DNA of 64,000 nt, taken from positions 2,512,501 to 2,576,500 of the forward strand of contig JAWHQI010000277.1 of NCBI GenBank assembly GCA_033032865.1. Reading direction: 5' to 3'. Both the position numbers and the translations under genes were made by a program. This DNA is from Dactylorhiza incarnata. Lineage: Eukaryota; Streptophyta; Magnoliopsida; Asparagales; Orchidaceae. Under the pieces are notes generated by a model, which searched no databases, was not told the DNA's origin, and saw nothing but the letters and a program-made list of their open reading frames with translations. Within the stretch, counting starts at the first letter, position 1. Every line of letters begins with the position of its first letter. Below, piece after piece: positions 1-10,150 of the stretch.

Positions 1-160
1 TACTTGTTACATCATGTAATCATTGATGTGAAATTCTTCATTTGCTTAGTTGACATAGTTGCCATTGAAGTACTGTCAATATCGTACACATGTCACCTGC
101 GCTCAATATAGAAAATAAAATACCTATATGTTACAAGTGCAATATAGTATCTTTAAGGAA

Positions 161-412
161 AAAATGAAAGTCAGATTCCCCTGTTGGGGTTGAGCATGGT
201 TTTTCCTTAACTGCCGCCTACGTTCTCTGTATCCTAGCTATACGAAGTCAAACCCCACGTTTCTATTTATTCGTACGGGTTGCCCTTTTGGACCATCCAC
301 ACACGGTTTTCTCGAAAAGGAACATTTATTCCAACATAGGCAACTTTTATTTTATAAGGCACATTTATTCCCGCATAGGCAATTTTTATTTTATAAGGCA
401 CATTTTTATAGA
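161..412 (+). repeat. Dispersed direct repeat, copy 1
   Basis: About 250 bp that recurs at 1,635-1,852 with scattered differences; both start with AAAATGAAA and share a block containing CCCCTGTTGGGGTTGAGCA. Inside it a unit of about 39 bp (CACATTTATTCC, CATAGGCAA, TTTTATTTTATAAGG) is tandemly repeated at roughly 323-412. No coding potential is seen. It is probably a fragment of an unidentified transposable element or LTR. Confidence 0.6.
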
Positions 413-1043
413 CACTTTTTGATGGGGAATCATAACCGTTCATTTTATGCGAATCAATGATCATTAGTATTGTTTGTTTTTTCACTTTTCGTTTCGAGTT
501 ATATTAATTTGTATGTATTTTTGTGTCGAGATGATCGTTCAATCATAGCCGTTCGTTGCCCCCTAGAGTCTAAAAATAGGGGGCAACTAACCTTCAACTT
601 GTTCTCTGAGGTTCTTATTTATAGGCATATCAAAGGGAGGGGTACCCGTTCTGCGGATAGCCCCCTTGGCAAGGTGACCGGGGCGCCCGTGAGAGATGTC
701 GCGTCTTTGTCAGTGTGGTCGCTCATAGTGCTCATCGACGCTAGGCAATTTGTGACGAGAAAAGGTAAAATCACCTGTGACATCATAAATGTTGAGCTCC
801 GAAAAATCATGTGGACATTGGAGCCCAAAAGCAAGAAAACCAATAATTAAAATTAAAGGAGGTTAAAAAAACAAGAATATTTAGAATCCAAATATGAGCC
901 AAATGAGGCCTTAGTGCTTAGTGAAATTAATAAAAATCAAAATTTAAAGGAAATTTTATATTACAAGGGCAACACTCTTCAAGTTTCTAGAATTTTGATT
1001 GTGAGGTCTAAATTAGTTGATATTGTGTAGTTAAAAAAAGTAG
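413..1043. other. No gene recognised
   Basis: Mostly AT-rich, with a GC-richer patch at 610-740. A short hairpin is visible at about 557-590 (GTTGCCCCCT with AGGGGGCAAC). A 126-codon open frame at 470-850 has no recognisable domain and is overlapped by an antisense frame, so I do not call it a gene. Confidence 0.5.
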
Positions 1044-1320
1044 AGCTATCCTTATTGATTCTACCATCAATATGTATTAGTGGGCATTTGATTCTGCCAT
1101 TGTTATTGATGATGTACTGATTATAGTAATTCATTCTTTATGTTTGTTGTGTTATAGTTCTCTTTGGATGATTGAGAATGTTCATTGTTTGTCGATAAAA
1201 TTAATGATTTATATCATTTTGAGGTAGGATGCAACAGTATTTAAACAAATAATGTTACGGTATATCAAGAAATACAGTCGTATGCTTTACAATACTGTCG
1301 TACTGTCATACAATTTTGTA
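1044..1320 (+). repeat. Inverted repeat A, left arm
   Basis: About 277 bp that matches the reverse complement of 2,791-3,070 with some mismatches. The shared text includes TTATTGATTCTACCATC at the outer end and GTCGTACTGTCATACAATT at the inner end. The arms enclose about 1.5 kb. This is compatible with a foldback or MITE-like element, or with an inverted pair of the same transposon fragment. Confidence 0.75.
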
Positions 1321-1634
1321 AAATACAGTAGTTTTTCTAGACGAACAACTCTATAACTGCCCGACAATAATTGCAGGATACTAATTTTGTATTAAATTTT
1401 CTTCTATTCAGTGTTCATTGAAGGCTTTATTGTAGAATGATATTGGCTTCTCTAAACTTTCTATTCAGGTCTATGTGCTTAGTTTGAATATCCTCTATTT
1501 TTTAATTAAAATTTGTTTACTCATTCACTTGAAATGGAGTCTCCATCTAATTTGGAAGGTGGTCGAGCTTATTGTGATGGCATAAAGAACAAGCCAGAAT
1601 AAACAATTGAATTAGTTGAACTATCTATATGGGT

Positions 1635-1852
1635 AAAATGAAAATCCTATTCCCCTGTTGGGGTTGAGCACGATTTCTCCTCAACCGCCGCCTACGTTCT
1701 CTGTATCCTAGCTATACTGAGTCAACTCCACGTAGTTCTATTTATTCGTATGGGTTGCCCTTTCGGACTGTCTACACACAATTTTCTTGAAAAGACACAT
1801 TTATTCTCGCATATGCAACTTTTATTTTATAAGAAACATTTTCATAGGCACA
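1635..1852 (+). repeat. Dispersed direct repeat, copy 2
   Basis: Second copy of the 161-412 repeat; it lies between the arms of inverted repeat A and lacks the extra 39-bp tandem unit. Confidence 0.6.
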
Positions 1853-2395
1853 ATTCCATGTAAAGGCTCCTTTCTTTCAAATAGTGGATGCATGGTAATC
1901 ACTTCCAAGTCATTTTTTTGGTAGGGTGGCGTCGAATGGTCGCTGAGATTCTCATAAGTTGTTTAGCTTTGAAACAATTGACTGGTCATAGATCAACGTT
2001 CGTTCACCGTGGGTGTGAGATACGATCGTCGATTGTTGATCGAGTTCGTGGTCGGCGACCAACAAACGTAGGTCGTTGATCCCCGCCGTAGGGGCCTCAA
2101 AATGTAGCGATGTTGAGAATGAGTAAAATGAGTGAATGTGCCTTAATTACGAATGTGCCTTTTTAGGGATGTCTTGGAGTTGGAGGCTCGGGAGGTTATG
2201 ATATCAGGACGGGTTGTTTCTGCGAGCTGGAGGTTCGGGTGGTGAGATAAACTTTGCATGTGCATAAAATAGTGGCGGGTCTTCGGTACTGGTCCAAAAT
2301 TCAGTAAGTTTAAAGAAAAACAACAACATTTTTATCACCAACTTCTTAATAACAACGATACCAACTTTTCTAGAAATCTTTAGAACTACATGACA
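1853..2395. other. No gene recognised
   Basis: Non-coding by inspection. A 63-codon frame at 1,888-2,079 has no recognisable domain. A short run near 1,990-2,085 repeats CGATCGTCGATTGTTGATC-like words. Confidence 0.45.
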
Positions 2396-2730
2396 GGAGA
2401 ATAGATTGTACGACCGTATTTTTCATTTCAACAATCTATATGGCGACATATTCACTCAAATTTGATACTGATATATTATATTTTCTGCACATGAAATTAA
2501 AGAATAATACTCTAATTTGCTTATCTTGGTTGAAAGTTAGTACCTTAGTTGATGTAGGTATGGTCGTATTTCACTCAAATTTGTTTTCGATATGGTTGTA
2601 TTTAATCCTACCTTATCACTGATACGACCGTTTATTTAGATATGCAGCCGTATTATTCATTTCAATAATCAATAGGGCGACATATTCACTCAAATTTGAT
2701 GTTGATCTGTTCTAATCAATATAAGTCTTA
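2396..2730 (+). repeat. Inverted repeat B, left arm
   Basis: About 335 bp matching the reverse complement of 3,077-3,428. Two 60-98 codon frames on opposite strands (2,440-2,622 and 3,139-3,435) translate to near-identical peptides, but only because the arms are inverted copies. The loop (2,731-3,076) contains the right arm of inverted repeat A, so the two palindromes are interlocked. Confidence 0.8.
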
Positions 2731-2790
2731 ATGCTGTTAAATTTTTTTTATATACAGTCGTATATGATTACAATACTGTCGTATATGATT

Positions 2791-3070
2791 ACATAATTGT
2801 ATGACAGTACGACAATATTGTATTGCATATGACTGTATTACTTGATATACCGTTTCAATTTTTGCTTAAATACTGCTGCATTCTACCTCAAAACCATATA
2901 AATCATTAATTTTATCTACAAACAGTGAATATTCCCAATCATCCAAAGAGAACTATACTATAACACGACAAATATAATGAATGAATTACTATAATCAACA
3001 CATCATCAATAACAATGGCATAATCCAATATCCACTAATACATCTTGATGGTAGAATCAATAAGGAGAGC
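2791..3070 (-). repeat. Inverted repeat A, right arm
   Basis: Reverse-complement partner of 1,044-1,320. It sits entirely inside the loop of inverted repeat B. Confidence 0.75.
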
Positions 3071-3076
3071 CACTAA

Positions 3077-3428
3077 TAAGACTTATTTTGATTAAACTAG
3101 ATCAACATCAAATTGGAGTGAATTTGTCGCTCAATTAATTATTGAAATGAAGCATACGGCCGTATGTATGTGTGTGTGTGTGTATATATATCGACGTCCG
3201 TATCCTCGATAGTGTAGGATGAAATACGACTGTATCGAAAAAATATTGAGTGAAATACGACCATACCTACACCATCTAAGGTACCAACTTTCAACCAAGA
3301 CAAGCAAGTTAGAGCATTATTCTTTAATTTCATGTGTAAAAAATATAATACATCAGCATCAAATTTGAGTGAATGTCTCGCCATATAGATTGTTGTAATG
3401 AAAAATACGGTTGTACAATCCATTCTCC
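3077..3428 (-). repeat. Inverted repeat B, right arm
   Basis: Reverse-complement partner of 2,396-2,730. A short TG/TA microsatellite lies at 3,167-3,190. The words TACGACCGTA and TACGACTGTA recur through both palindromes. Confidence 0.8.
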
Positions 3429-3436
3429 AAATCACA

Positions 3437-3963
3437 CGTCCAAGGACACGGCCGTGTAGATGTACACGGCCAGGGTCTAGCCGTGTTGCTTGCCGTGTGT
3501 GAGCCGTGTAGAAGCCCAGGTTGATTTCCAGAAAATGAGTTTGTGGCAGTTTATACGACCGTGTAGTAGGCCGTGTAGGCTCCGAAGTTGAGTTCCAGAA
3601 ACCAGTTTTCTGTTTGCATATTTACACAGCCATGTACACGACCGTGTGGGAGGCCTTGTACGGGGTGCATATACGATTTTAAGTGCGTTTTCTGAACCGT
3701 CCAATCTGTAGAAGAAGACTTGCGGACGATAGTTCGTCCGATTTGCATAGAGGATTTAGAGGTCCGGAGTTTGCGGAATAAGGTAGTCAAGCTCGTGAAT
3801 GTACGTTGGAGCAATTGCGGGCGAGACGAGTGCTCTTGAGAGCGAGAGCAAGCAATGCGGGAAGTGTACCCAAAACTCTTCTTTTAAGGTGCATTGCGTG
3901 TTTCTTTTGGTTGATTAGTATGTTTAAATTTTGCGGACGAAATTCTTTTAAGAGGGGTGGATT
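3437..3963 (+). mobile_element. Chromovirus remnant: LTR fragment, internal stub and polypurine tract
   Basis: 3,437-3,711 is a direct repeat of 4,183-4,463 in the LTR downstream, so it is a piece of the same LTR family. 3,712-3,949 shows no gag or pol domain. The segment ends with GGACGAAATTCTTTTAAGAG and GGGTGGAT at about 3,936-3,962. That layout matches the conserved polypurine tract directly before the 3' LTR in plant Tekay-type Ty3 chromoviruses. Almost the whole internal region has therefore been deleted. Confidence 0.65.
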
Positions 3964-4608
3964 TGTAACGCCCCAAAATCCTTTCATGAGCTAGTGTTGA
4001 TGTTCCTAAGTACCCTGGGAAGGTCCCATAGTGATTGGGGTCGTTCTGGGGGACTTAGAGTGTGTTTTGCCTAAGCAGAGGTTTTACAGGCCTGGAATAC
4101 GCCCTGTGCCTGACCGTGTAAGAAGCCGTGTAGAACCCCACCTCATTTTCCAGAAAATAGTTGTTTGATGGTCTACACGGCCAAGGACACGACCGTGCAG
4201 ATGTACACGGCCAGGGTCCAGCCGTGTTGCTTACCGTGTGTGAGCCGTGTAGAAGCTCAGGTCGATTTCCAGGAAACGAGTTTGTGGAAGTTTACACGGC
4301 CATGGGCACATCCGTGTAGTAGGCTGTGCAAGCTCCGAGGCTGAGTTCCAGAAACCAGTTTTCTGTTTGCAGTTTTACACGGCCATGTACACGGCCGTGT
4401 GGGAGGTCGTGTACATGATGCATATCCGATTTTAAGTGCGTTTTCTGAACCGTCCGATCTTTATTTTGAAGATCCAACGGTGGGGATTTGTTCCTGGCTG
4501 GTTTAGGTCGGATTGAGAGGGGTTTTCTCCTCATTTTCTCTCCAACTCTCTCTCTCTCTCTTAGGTTAGAAATAAGGAGTAGGAGGAGGAGCTCTTACCG
4601 GCCATTGA
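3964..4608 (+). repeat. Tekay-type chromovirus 3' LTR (partial)
   Basis: It begins TGTAACGCCCCAAAAT straight after the polypurine tract, as in many plant chromovirus LTRs. It carries many copies of ACACGGCCGTG and variants (an imperfect palindromic word) between 4,080 and 4,420. The true 3' end is obscured because sequence after about 4,483 is folded back in an inverted copy at 4,874-5,000. Confidence 0.6.
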
Positions 4609-5000
4609 CGGAATCGGGCCATGGGCCACGATCAATGAACCGCGACTACCTTAATCCCTCTCGTTAGAGGAGATCCGGTGCCGAAATACGAGAAATAAAG
4701 CATGGAAAGTGAGATGCTAGAACACGCATCCTAAAACCGGGAGGAGAAATGTCGTTACCTTCTGAGTTTTCCTTCCCGCCATCGGAACCATGAAAAGAAT
4801 AGAGGAGCACGACGCCCTTCGAGTCCCCTCCGCGATGCCGGTCTTGGATCGTAAATCGGAGCTCCGGATCTCCATCAATGGCCGGTAAGAGCTTTTCCTC
4901 CTTCTCCTTCTTTCTAACCTAAGAGAGAGAGAGAGAGAGTTGGAGAGAAAATGAGGAGAAAACCCCTCTCAATCCGAGCTAAACCAGCCAGGAACAAATC
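4483..5000. repeat. Inverted LTR segments (palindrome)
   Basis: 4,483-4,608 and 4,874-5,000 are inverted copies of about 126 bp: GGATTTGTTCCTGGCTGG on one side and its complement on the other, including a CT/GA microsatellite. The roughly 265-bp spacer has no coding content. This looks like two LTR ends of the same family in head-to-head orientation. Confidence 0.7.
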
Positions 5001-5254
5001 CCTTGCCGGTAAATCGGAGCTGGTTTAGGTCGATTATTTTTGGTTGCATTGTTATTGTTGAGCTTTGTCTTGTTATTGCTTTCTGCTCGGGTTTTGCATT
5101 GTTACCGCTCTTTGCCGCCTGTTACTCTTTTACTGCTATCTGCCTGGGTTTTGCATTGTTACTACTTTCTGTTAGGATTTTTGCATTATTTCTAGTTTAC
5201 ACTCAGTTGGTTGCCTATCATCTAATTTTATATTCATATTCATATATTGATATA

Positions 5255-5370
5255 ATTTTTGCAGCCTCTTGCAAAAATGCAAGGTAAGGTTTGCCTACAT
5301 TCACCCTGTGGTGGGACCCTTCCCCGGACCCTCGCTCCGCGGGGATTCCTTAAGCACCGGGCTGCCCTTT
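5255..5370 (+). mobile_element. SINE-like tail (Au-type)
   Basis: The text GCAGCCTCTTGCAAAAATGC, then GGTAAGG, then CCCTTCCCCGGACC and GCACCGGGCTGCCCTTT, matches what I remember of the 3' body of the widespread plant Au SINE family. The tRNA-like head with A and B boxes is not evident upstream, so this is probably a 5'-truncated copy. The family name is from memory. Confidence 0.5.
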
Positions 5371-6352
5371 ATTCATATATGATATATATATGTAGATGAT
5401 TCTCATGACTTCACCCTCGGAGGCCGAACTGCATTACTTCTATTGCTCTGTCTATTTACAAACTATTATTTTTAAAATTTGTATTAATTTACTTATAATG
5501 TTATGCCATTATTATTTGTGTAACATAAATTGTTTATACTAATTTGATAGATTTGAAAGTAAAATAAATATTAAATTATTAAATATTAATATATATATAT
5601 ATAATTAGTTATAAAATGATTATATTTAAATAATCATGTATATAAATAATTAAATATTGAAACCCCAATATATGAACTATCCTTATTCCTTAATATATCC
5701 CCTGACATATTAAAATCAACATTAAAATTTCAAACCGATGTGTTCCCAACATCCGACATCTGCAATCCGAATACTCATCCAATTTGTGCTTTTCCTAACC
5801 TTCTCTGTAGGCGCCCAATTCACTAAGTATATTTTCACTCCCACCATTTCTCCTTACAATGTATGTTCCATGTTTTGACCCTCTCACCCTCCTAAAACTT
5901 TAGGAGAACTTTTTTATTGGAACCAACCATTTTATCTCATATCACATTGGGTTCAACTAAAGAATATTGGATTGTCTGCTTTAGAAAGTATGTCTAGAGA
6001 TGAATAATTCCTCACATTTCAAATCCCATCACATAATAAAATTATTTTTGTTGACTTTTTTGTTGTATTCTTAAGATATAAATCAATAATTACAACTATA
6101 TATTATGTGGCAAAACTCTCTCCTGAAATCACCTTATAGTATATGTAAGAAGATTTTTTTCTCGTTTTGAGCAAAAAACTCTATTTGTGATTTGATGTCT
6201 CCATTTTGATAAGCAACTAAATACTCTAATCATTCCTGGAAGCAAATGTTCCCGTTGTAATATCATAGGTTTCTGTGAACTTGGTAAAACTTCTCCCTTT
6301 GCATTTCAATCTCATATTTTTTACCCATCCTGAAATCTCTAATACACCATCC
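5371..6352. other. AT-rich intergenic DNA, no gene recognised
   Basis: Very AT-rich with TA-repeat tracts near 5,380-5,395 and 5,588-5,605. No long open frame or recognisable element is seen. Confidence 0.6.
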
Positions 6353-6503
6353 AGTAGAAATATGAAGAGGAAATATAATGGTGCGATTTATTCTTCTACA
6401 ATCGGGCTAATTTATAGGACTACAAGAGGACTCACAAACTAAACTCATGATGTGGGACTAAACCCACACATATATAAAAATACTAATATTACTAAACTCA
6501 ACT
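6353..6503 (-). repeat. 3' LTR of the miniature element
   Basis: 151 bp, near identical to 7,680-7,828. Read on the minus strand it contains a CTATAAATTA TATA-like box and an AATAAA signal. Its ends read AGT...ACT rather than the usual TG...CA if the CATCC duplication is used to set the boundaries. Confidence 0.8.
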
Positions 6504-6605
6504 CTCCCCCTCAAGCTAAAGGGGAAACCTTCAGCTTGGACATCATAAAAGAACTGGTAAAAAGTGGTAGGCAAAGCGGACAAGATAGATAGAGAGGAAA
6601 CCACA

Positions 6606-6785
6606 CACGAATCTACGAGACCGCGGGGATAACACCACACTCACGAATCTACGAGACCGCGGGGATAACACCACACACACGAATCTACGAGACCGCGGGG
6701 ATAACACCACACACACGAATCTACGAGACCGCGGGGATAACACCACACACACGAATCTACGAGACCGCGGGGATAAGAGAGTAAG
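6606..6785. repeat. 36-bp tandem repeat, five copies
   Basis: A unit beginning CACGAATCTACGAGACCGCG and spaced every 36 bp (6,606, 6,642, 6,678, 6,714, 6,750) inside the miniature LTR element. As 36 is a multiple of three it leaves frames open in every phase; the repetitive open frames here are artefacts. Confidence 0.85.
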
Positions 6786-7679
6786 GGAAAAAGACAACCA
6801 CCAAAGACCATACCACCTACCAATCACCAAGGAAAAACTTGGGGAGACACAAACAACACACGACATAAGCCTAGAGGCCGTGTGGGACTAAGACGAACAA
6901 CGAGAAAGATCATCCGAGTCGCCTTCATCCTAACACTCCCCCTCACGTGGTACACACGTGCATATAGGCATAACAACATAATAAAACTAAGACACATAAA
7001 AATCACTAAAAACAAAGCAATCACTCCATCATCACCATCATCGACTAGAGAAACGAGCAACGGTATCCATGGCAACCGGCAAGATCACCAGTGGAAGCAG
7101 CAAGGCGGCCCAATGGAGCAGCAAGGAGGCCGACGGTATCTGGAGCCATTGTCCAACTCTCAGGAAGAAGAGAGGGGCCAGCACGGGGGCAGATCTGGAG
7201 CAGGAGGACGGCCCCAGATCAGCAGCAAGCACAAACAGATCAGCCAAGGAGAAGCTCGACGAGATCAACGACGAGTTAGGGCGAGCCTGCTCCGGCACAA
7301 CGGGAGTGTTCGTTGCTGGTCGGAGGCAGCACAATGAGGCGGGATCGCTCGACAAAGAGCCGCCGTCGTCTGGAACAAAAGCTGGAGCAGTGTAGATCGT
7401 CTATGACTTTCGTCGATCAAGAGCAAGGAGAACGACGATGGATCGACGAGGAAGAAGGCTCGACGGGATCGAGTGGATCGACGGGTTCTCCGTCGTCGAC
7501 GAGGGAAATACAAGCCGCTCCCGTCGAAATCTGGAGTCTATCTTTTCGACGGGAGCGGAAGCACAACTCGTTGATGAGAAAACTAACAGGAGAAAGGAAC
7601 GAGAGGAAACCACCCTGAAATGTACGTCGCCCTAGGGCTACCAAATTTCAGGGAGGAGTCAATTCCTCCTCTGATACCA

Positions 7680-7828
7680 AGTAGAAATATGAAGAGGAAA
7701 TATAATGGTGCGATTTATTCTTCCACAATGGGGCTAATTTATAGGACTACAAGAGGACTCACAAACTAAACTCATGATGTGAGACTAAACCCACACATAT
7801 AAAAATACTAATACTACTAAACTCAACT
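7680..7828 (-). repeat. 5' LTR of the miniature element
   Basis: 149 bp, partner of 6,353-6,503; abuts the TGGTATCAGAG primer-binding site. Confidence 0.8.
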
Positions 7829-8074
7829 CATCCTAATAAAACTTATATACTCATTCACGTTGTTATAACTATATGTAGTCGAGCATCCATTTCCTTCCCA
7901 AAATAGACTTTTAATCAGCCTATTTAAGGAGCATTTGTATCATCCACATTAATACTATTTTATTATAAATTATCTTAATAACAGTCTCTATCACTAACAC
8001 CCACTTTACCTCAACACCACCACTATACGGATCACATCCTATTTTCAACAATTCTAATATTACAATGTTTTATA

Positions 8075-8270
8075 ACCATAGTTTAGCACGATGGTGATTA
8101 AACACTTCATCCATCACTTATTTTTTCAAATTTCTGAAATTCGAAATCTAATCCAAGTGCTAAACCGAGTCGATTACCTAATTTTCATAAAAAAAGTGTT
8201 GCGCGTCAGTTAGGGTTAATGTCGTAGTTAACCCATGCATACTTTAATCACCATCGTGCTAAAATATGGT
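8075..8270. mobile_element. MITE-like element with about 28-bp terminal inverted repeats
   Basis: The left end ACCATAGTTTAGCACGATGG and the right end CCATCGTGCTAAAATATGGT are inverted copies, extending inward through GTGATTAAA/TTTAATCAC. The length of about 196 bp and lack of coding sequence fit a MITE. No clear target duplication could be set, so superfamily is unassigned. Confidence 0.5.
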
Positions 8271-9224
8271 GCATCGCTTAGGCGTATCTCTTTACGTGTG
8301 ACGCCTCAACATACTCTTGTCTACTTCTCACCGCAATCAGGTTCGATCGTTGCATATCAGTTTTGGGGTCACGCTAGCACTAATATAGTTCAAATTTGAA
8401 TTCCATTCATTTATCTTAATAATAGTTTCATGATGACTGTTAACCAAAAACCGACCCTAAAATTTTCTCTTTTGGGCTAAGAACTTCATTGAAGTTCTTT
8501 TGAGTATGGAAAAGTAAAATCTGTATGGTTAAATTTTGTTCAAAGTATTTTGAAGCATTATTACTATCAGCAAGTGCTACTCTAAATATAGGGTAATGTG
8601 CAAGTAGGGATCATAAATCTAACCATCAACTGGAGATAAGAATAGTGTTTATCCCAATTTTAATTTTTGGTTTGACGCCAGATTTCTGTGAACAATTGTA
8701 GAGGAAATTGTGCAACCTGAATGGATTATCATAAATGTCCTCATCTTCTTAGAATGCATTAAGTGTTTCTTAATACCAGATTAATGTTTCACTTACTGCA
8801 GATTATATATCTCCATTTCTGAACCTCCACATAATTGCAGAGCATCACATTAATGTTATTACATCCTGCACTGGATACTTCAGAATTTCTTGACATTGCC
8901 ATTCTGAGACAAATTTCATTAGTTGGACAGCTATTTATCATGCTGCTTATTACCCTATAACATTAGTGTAATATCTTGTAAAAAGAGGAGTATCATTGCA
9001 ACAAAAAGTTGGAAGCTTTCTCATGTGGTCGACTTGTTCTTGGAACCTAATATAGTTAGTGATTACTTTTGTTCATCATACTTGTTATTGTTTTCTTATT
9101 TGGTATTTTGAAACTTCTTTTACTAGTTGTTGGAAGTAAGGTCATTAATCTTTAGTTTTTTTCTGGTTGAACTTATCATATAACTGAAAGATATTGTTAT
9201 GTCTGAACTAATCTTCGTGAATAG
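8271..9224. other. No exon recognised; upstream intron or intergenic DNA
   Basis: AT-rich and without a convincing open frame. It precedes the first visible exon of the RPRD1-like gene and may be an intron of it. I looked for the N-terminal CTD-interaction domain on both strands and did not find it. Confidence 0.45.
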
Positions 9225-9364
9225 GTAGTCATGTAGGAATGCCTTCGAAGATTGAGCTTGAAGAGCAGGAAGATGTTTTAAAACATTGTATTCTACAACT
9301 TCGACAAGTTGAAGCAACAAGGGCTTCCCTAGTTACTCAGCTGAAGGATGCACTACAGGAGCAG
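9225..9364 (+). CDS. RPRD1/Rtt103-like protein, coiled-coil exon
   Basis: An AG acceptor at 9,223-9,224 and a GT donor at 9,365 bound an open exon. Its translation contains the stretch SKIELEEQEDVLKHC and ends ALQEQ. This reads as the start of the C-terminal coiled coil of plant ENTH/VHS-type homologues of RPRD1B. It joins in frame to the 36-nt exon at 9,448-9,483. The exon's upstream partner is not visible in the window. Confidence 0.7.
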
Positions 9365-9447
9365 GTTTGTGCTTTGAATGGAGAATTAAATTTCAGCACT
9401 ATCGATTTTATGATTCTTGCTGATAATTATTCAATTTTATGTTATAG

Positions 9448-9483
9448 GAATCAAAATTGGACCTAATACGGACTCAGCTACAA
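9448..9483 (+). CDS. RPRD1/Rtt103-like protein, 36-nt exon
   Basis: Bounded by TTATAG and GTAAGA, this micro-exon encodes ESKLDLIRTQLQ. It continues the coiled-coil heptads of the previous exon and joins in phase 0 to the terminal exon at 12,005. The following intron is 2,521 nt because a LINE and a nested LTR element sit in it. Confidence 0.7.
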
Positions 9484-9587
9484 GTAAGAATCCTCTCTAT
9501 CTATCCTCCACTTCCTTTCACAGACAAAGAACACCCATTTTGAGCATCAATCAATCAGTTGCATCAATTTTTATTTTTATTTTCAAT

Positions 9588-9790
9588 TAACGGAGTGGCG
9601 CCAATTGTAGAGAAAATGCGAGAAGCTCGTTTAAGATGGTTCGGACATGTACATAGGAGACCATTAGAGTCACATGTTAGGCATTGTGAGAGTTCGTCAC
9701 TAGACATGTTAAATGGGGGAGGGGTAGACCAAAAAAGACTTGGAATGAAACTATAAGGAAAGATATGATGTACTTAGGCATTAGTGAGGC
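9588..9790 (+). mobile_element. LINE (L1-type) remnant, C-terminal coding part
   Basis: Translated pieces EKMREARLRWFGHVHRRP and, in a shifted frame, a GRPKKTWNE-like block are the classic C-terminal end of plant L1 LINE ORF2, after the reverse transcriptase. At least one frameshift is present. The copy is cut at 9,790 by the LTR element that follows and resumes at 11,580. Confidence 0.75.
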
Positions 9791-10150
9791 TGATAGAGTG
9801 TTGAACGAAACGAAAGACATGCTTGCATTAAACGACGAAGAAACGGGAAAACGGATACAATCCGGCGCGGACGCCGGCCAAAATCTAGGAGGCTGGTTCC
9901 TCCTAAGACCCCTCTCTCAAGAATGAGAGCCCAAAACCCTAATATCAAAAAGATAACACACTCCCATACCTCCCCCTTATATAGGGAGGAGGGGGCTTAC
10001 ATGACAAAAGCAATAAAAATATTAATTAATTAATACAAATTAATTAATTAATACCAATTAATTACCCTAATTAACTAAGGGGGTTTCCATATACGCTCTT
10101 CGATAGTTTTGATGGTGCGTGGCTCCCCCGGCAAGTGCGTGCGCGTAACA
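9791..10150 (-). repeat. 3' LTR of the small nested element
   Basis: 360 bp; partner of 11,212-11,579. Confidence 0.85.

Larger units (their letters stand above)
6353..7828 (-). mobile_element. Complete miniature non-autonomous LTR element (TRIM-like)
   Basis: A 1,476-bp element with direct terminal repeats at 6,353-6,503 and 7,680-7,828, flanked by the 5-bp duplication CATCC (6,348-6,352 and 7,829-7,833). On the minus strand the 5' LTR is followed at once by TGGTATCAGAG (7,679-7,669), an initiator-Met primer-binding site. A polypurine tract TTGAGGGGGAG abuts the other LTR at about 6,504-6,514. The internal region encodes no gag, protease, RT or integrase that I can recognise, so it must be mobilised in trans. 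Size and LTR length fit TRIM elements; the primer site is commonest in Copia elements. Confidence 0.85.
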
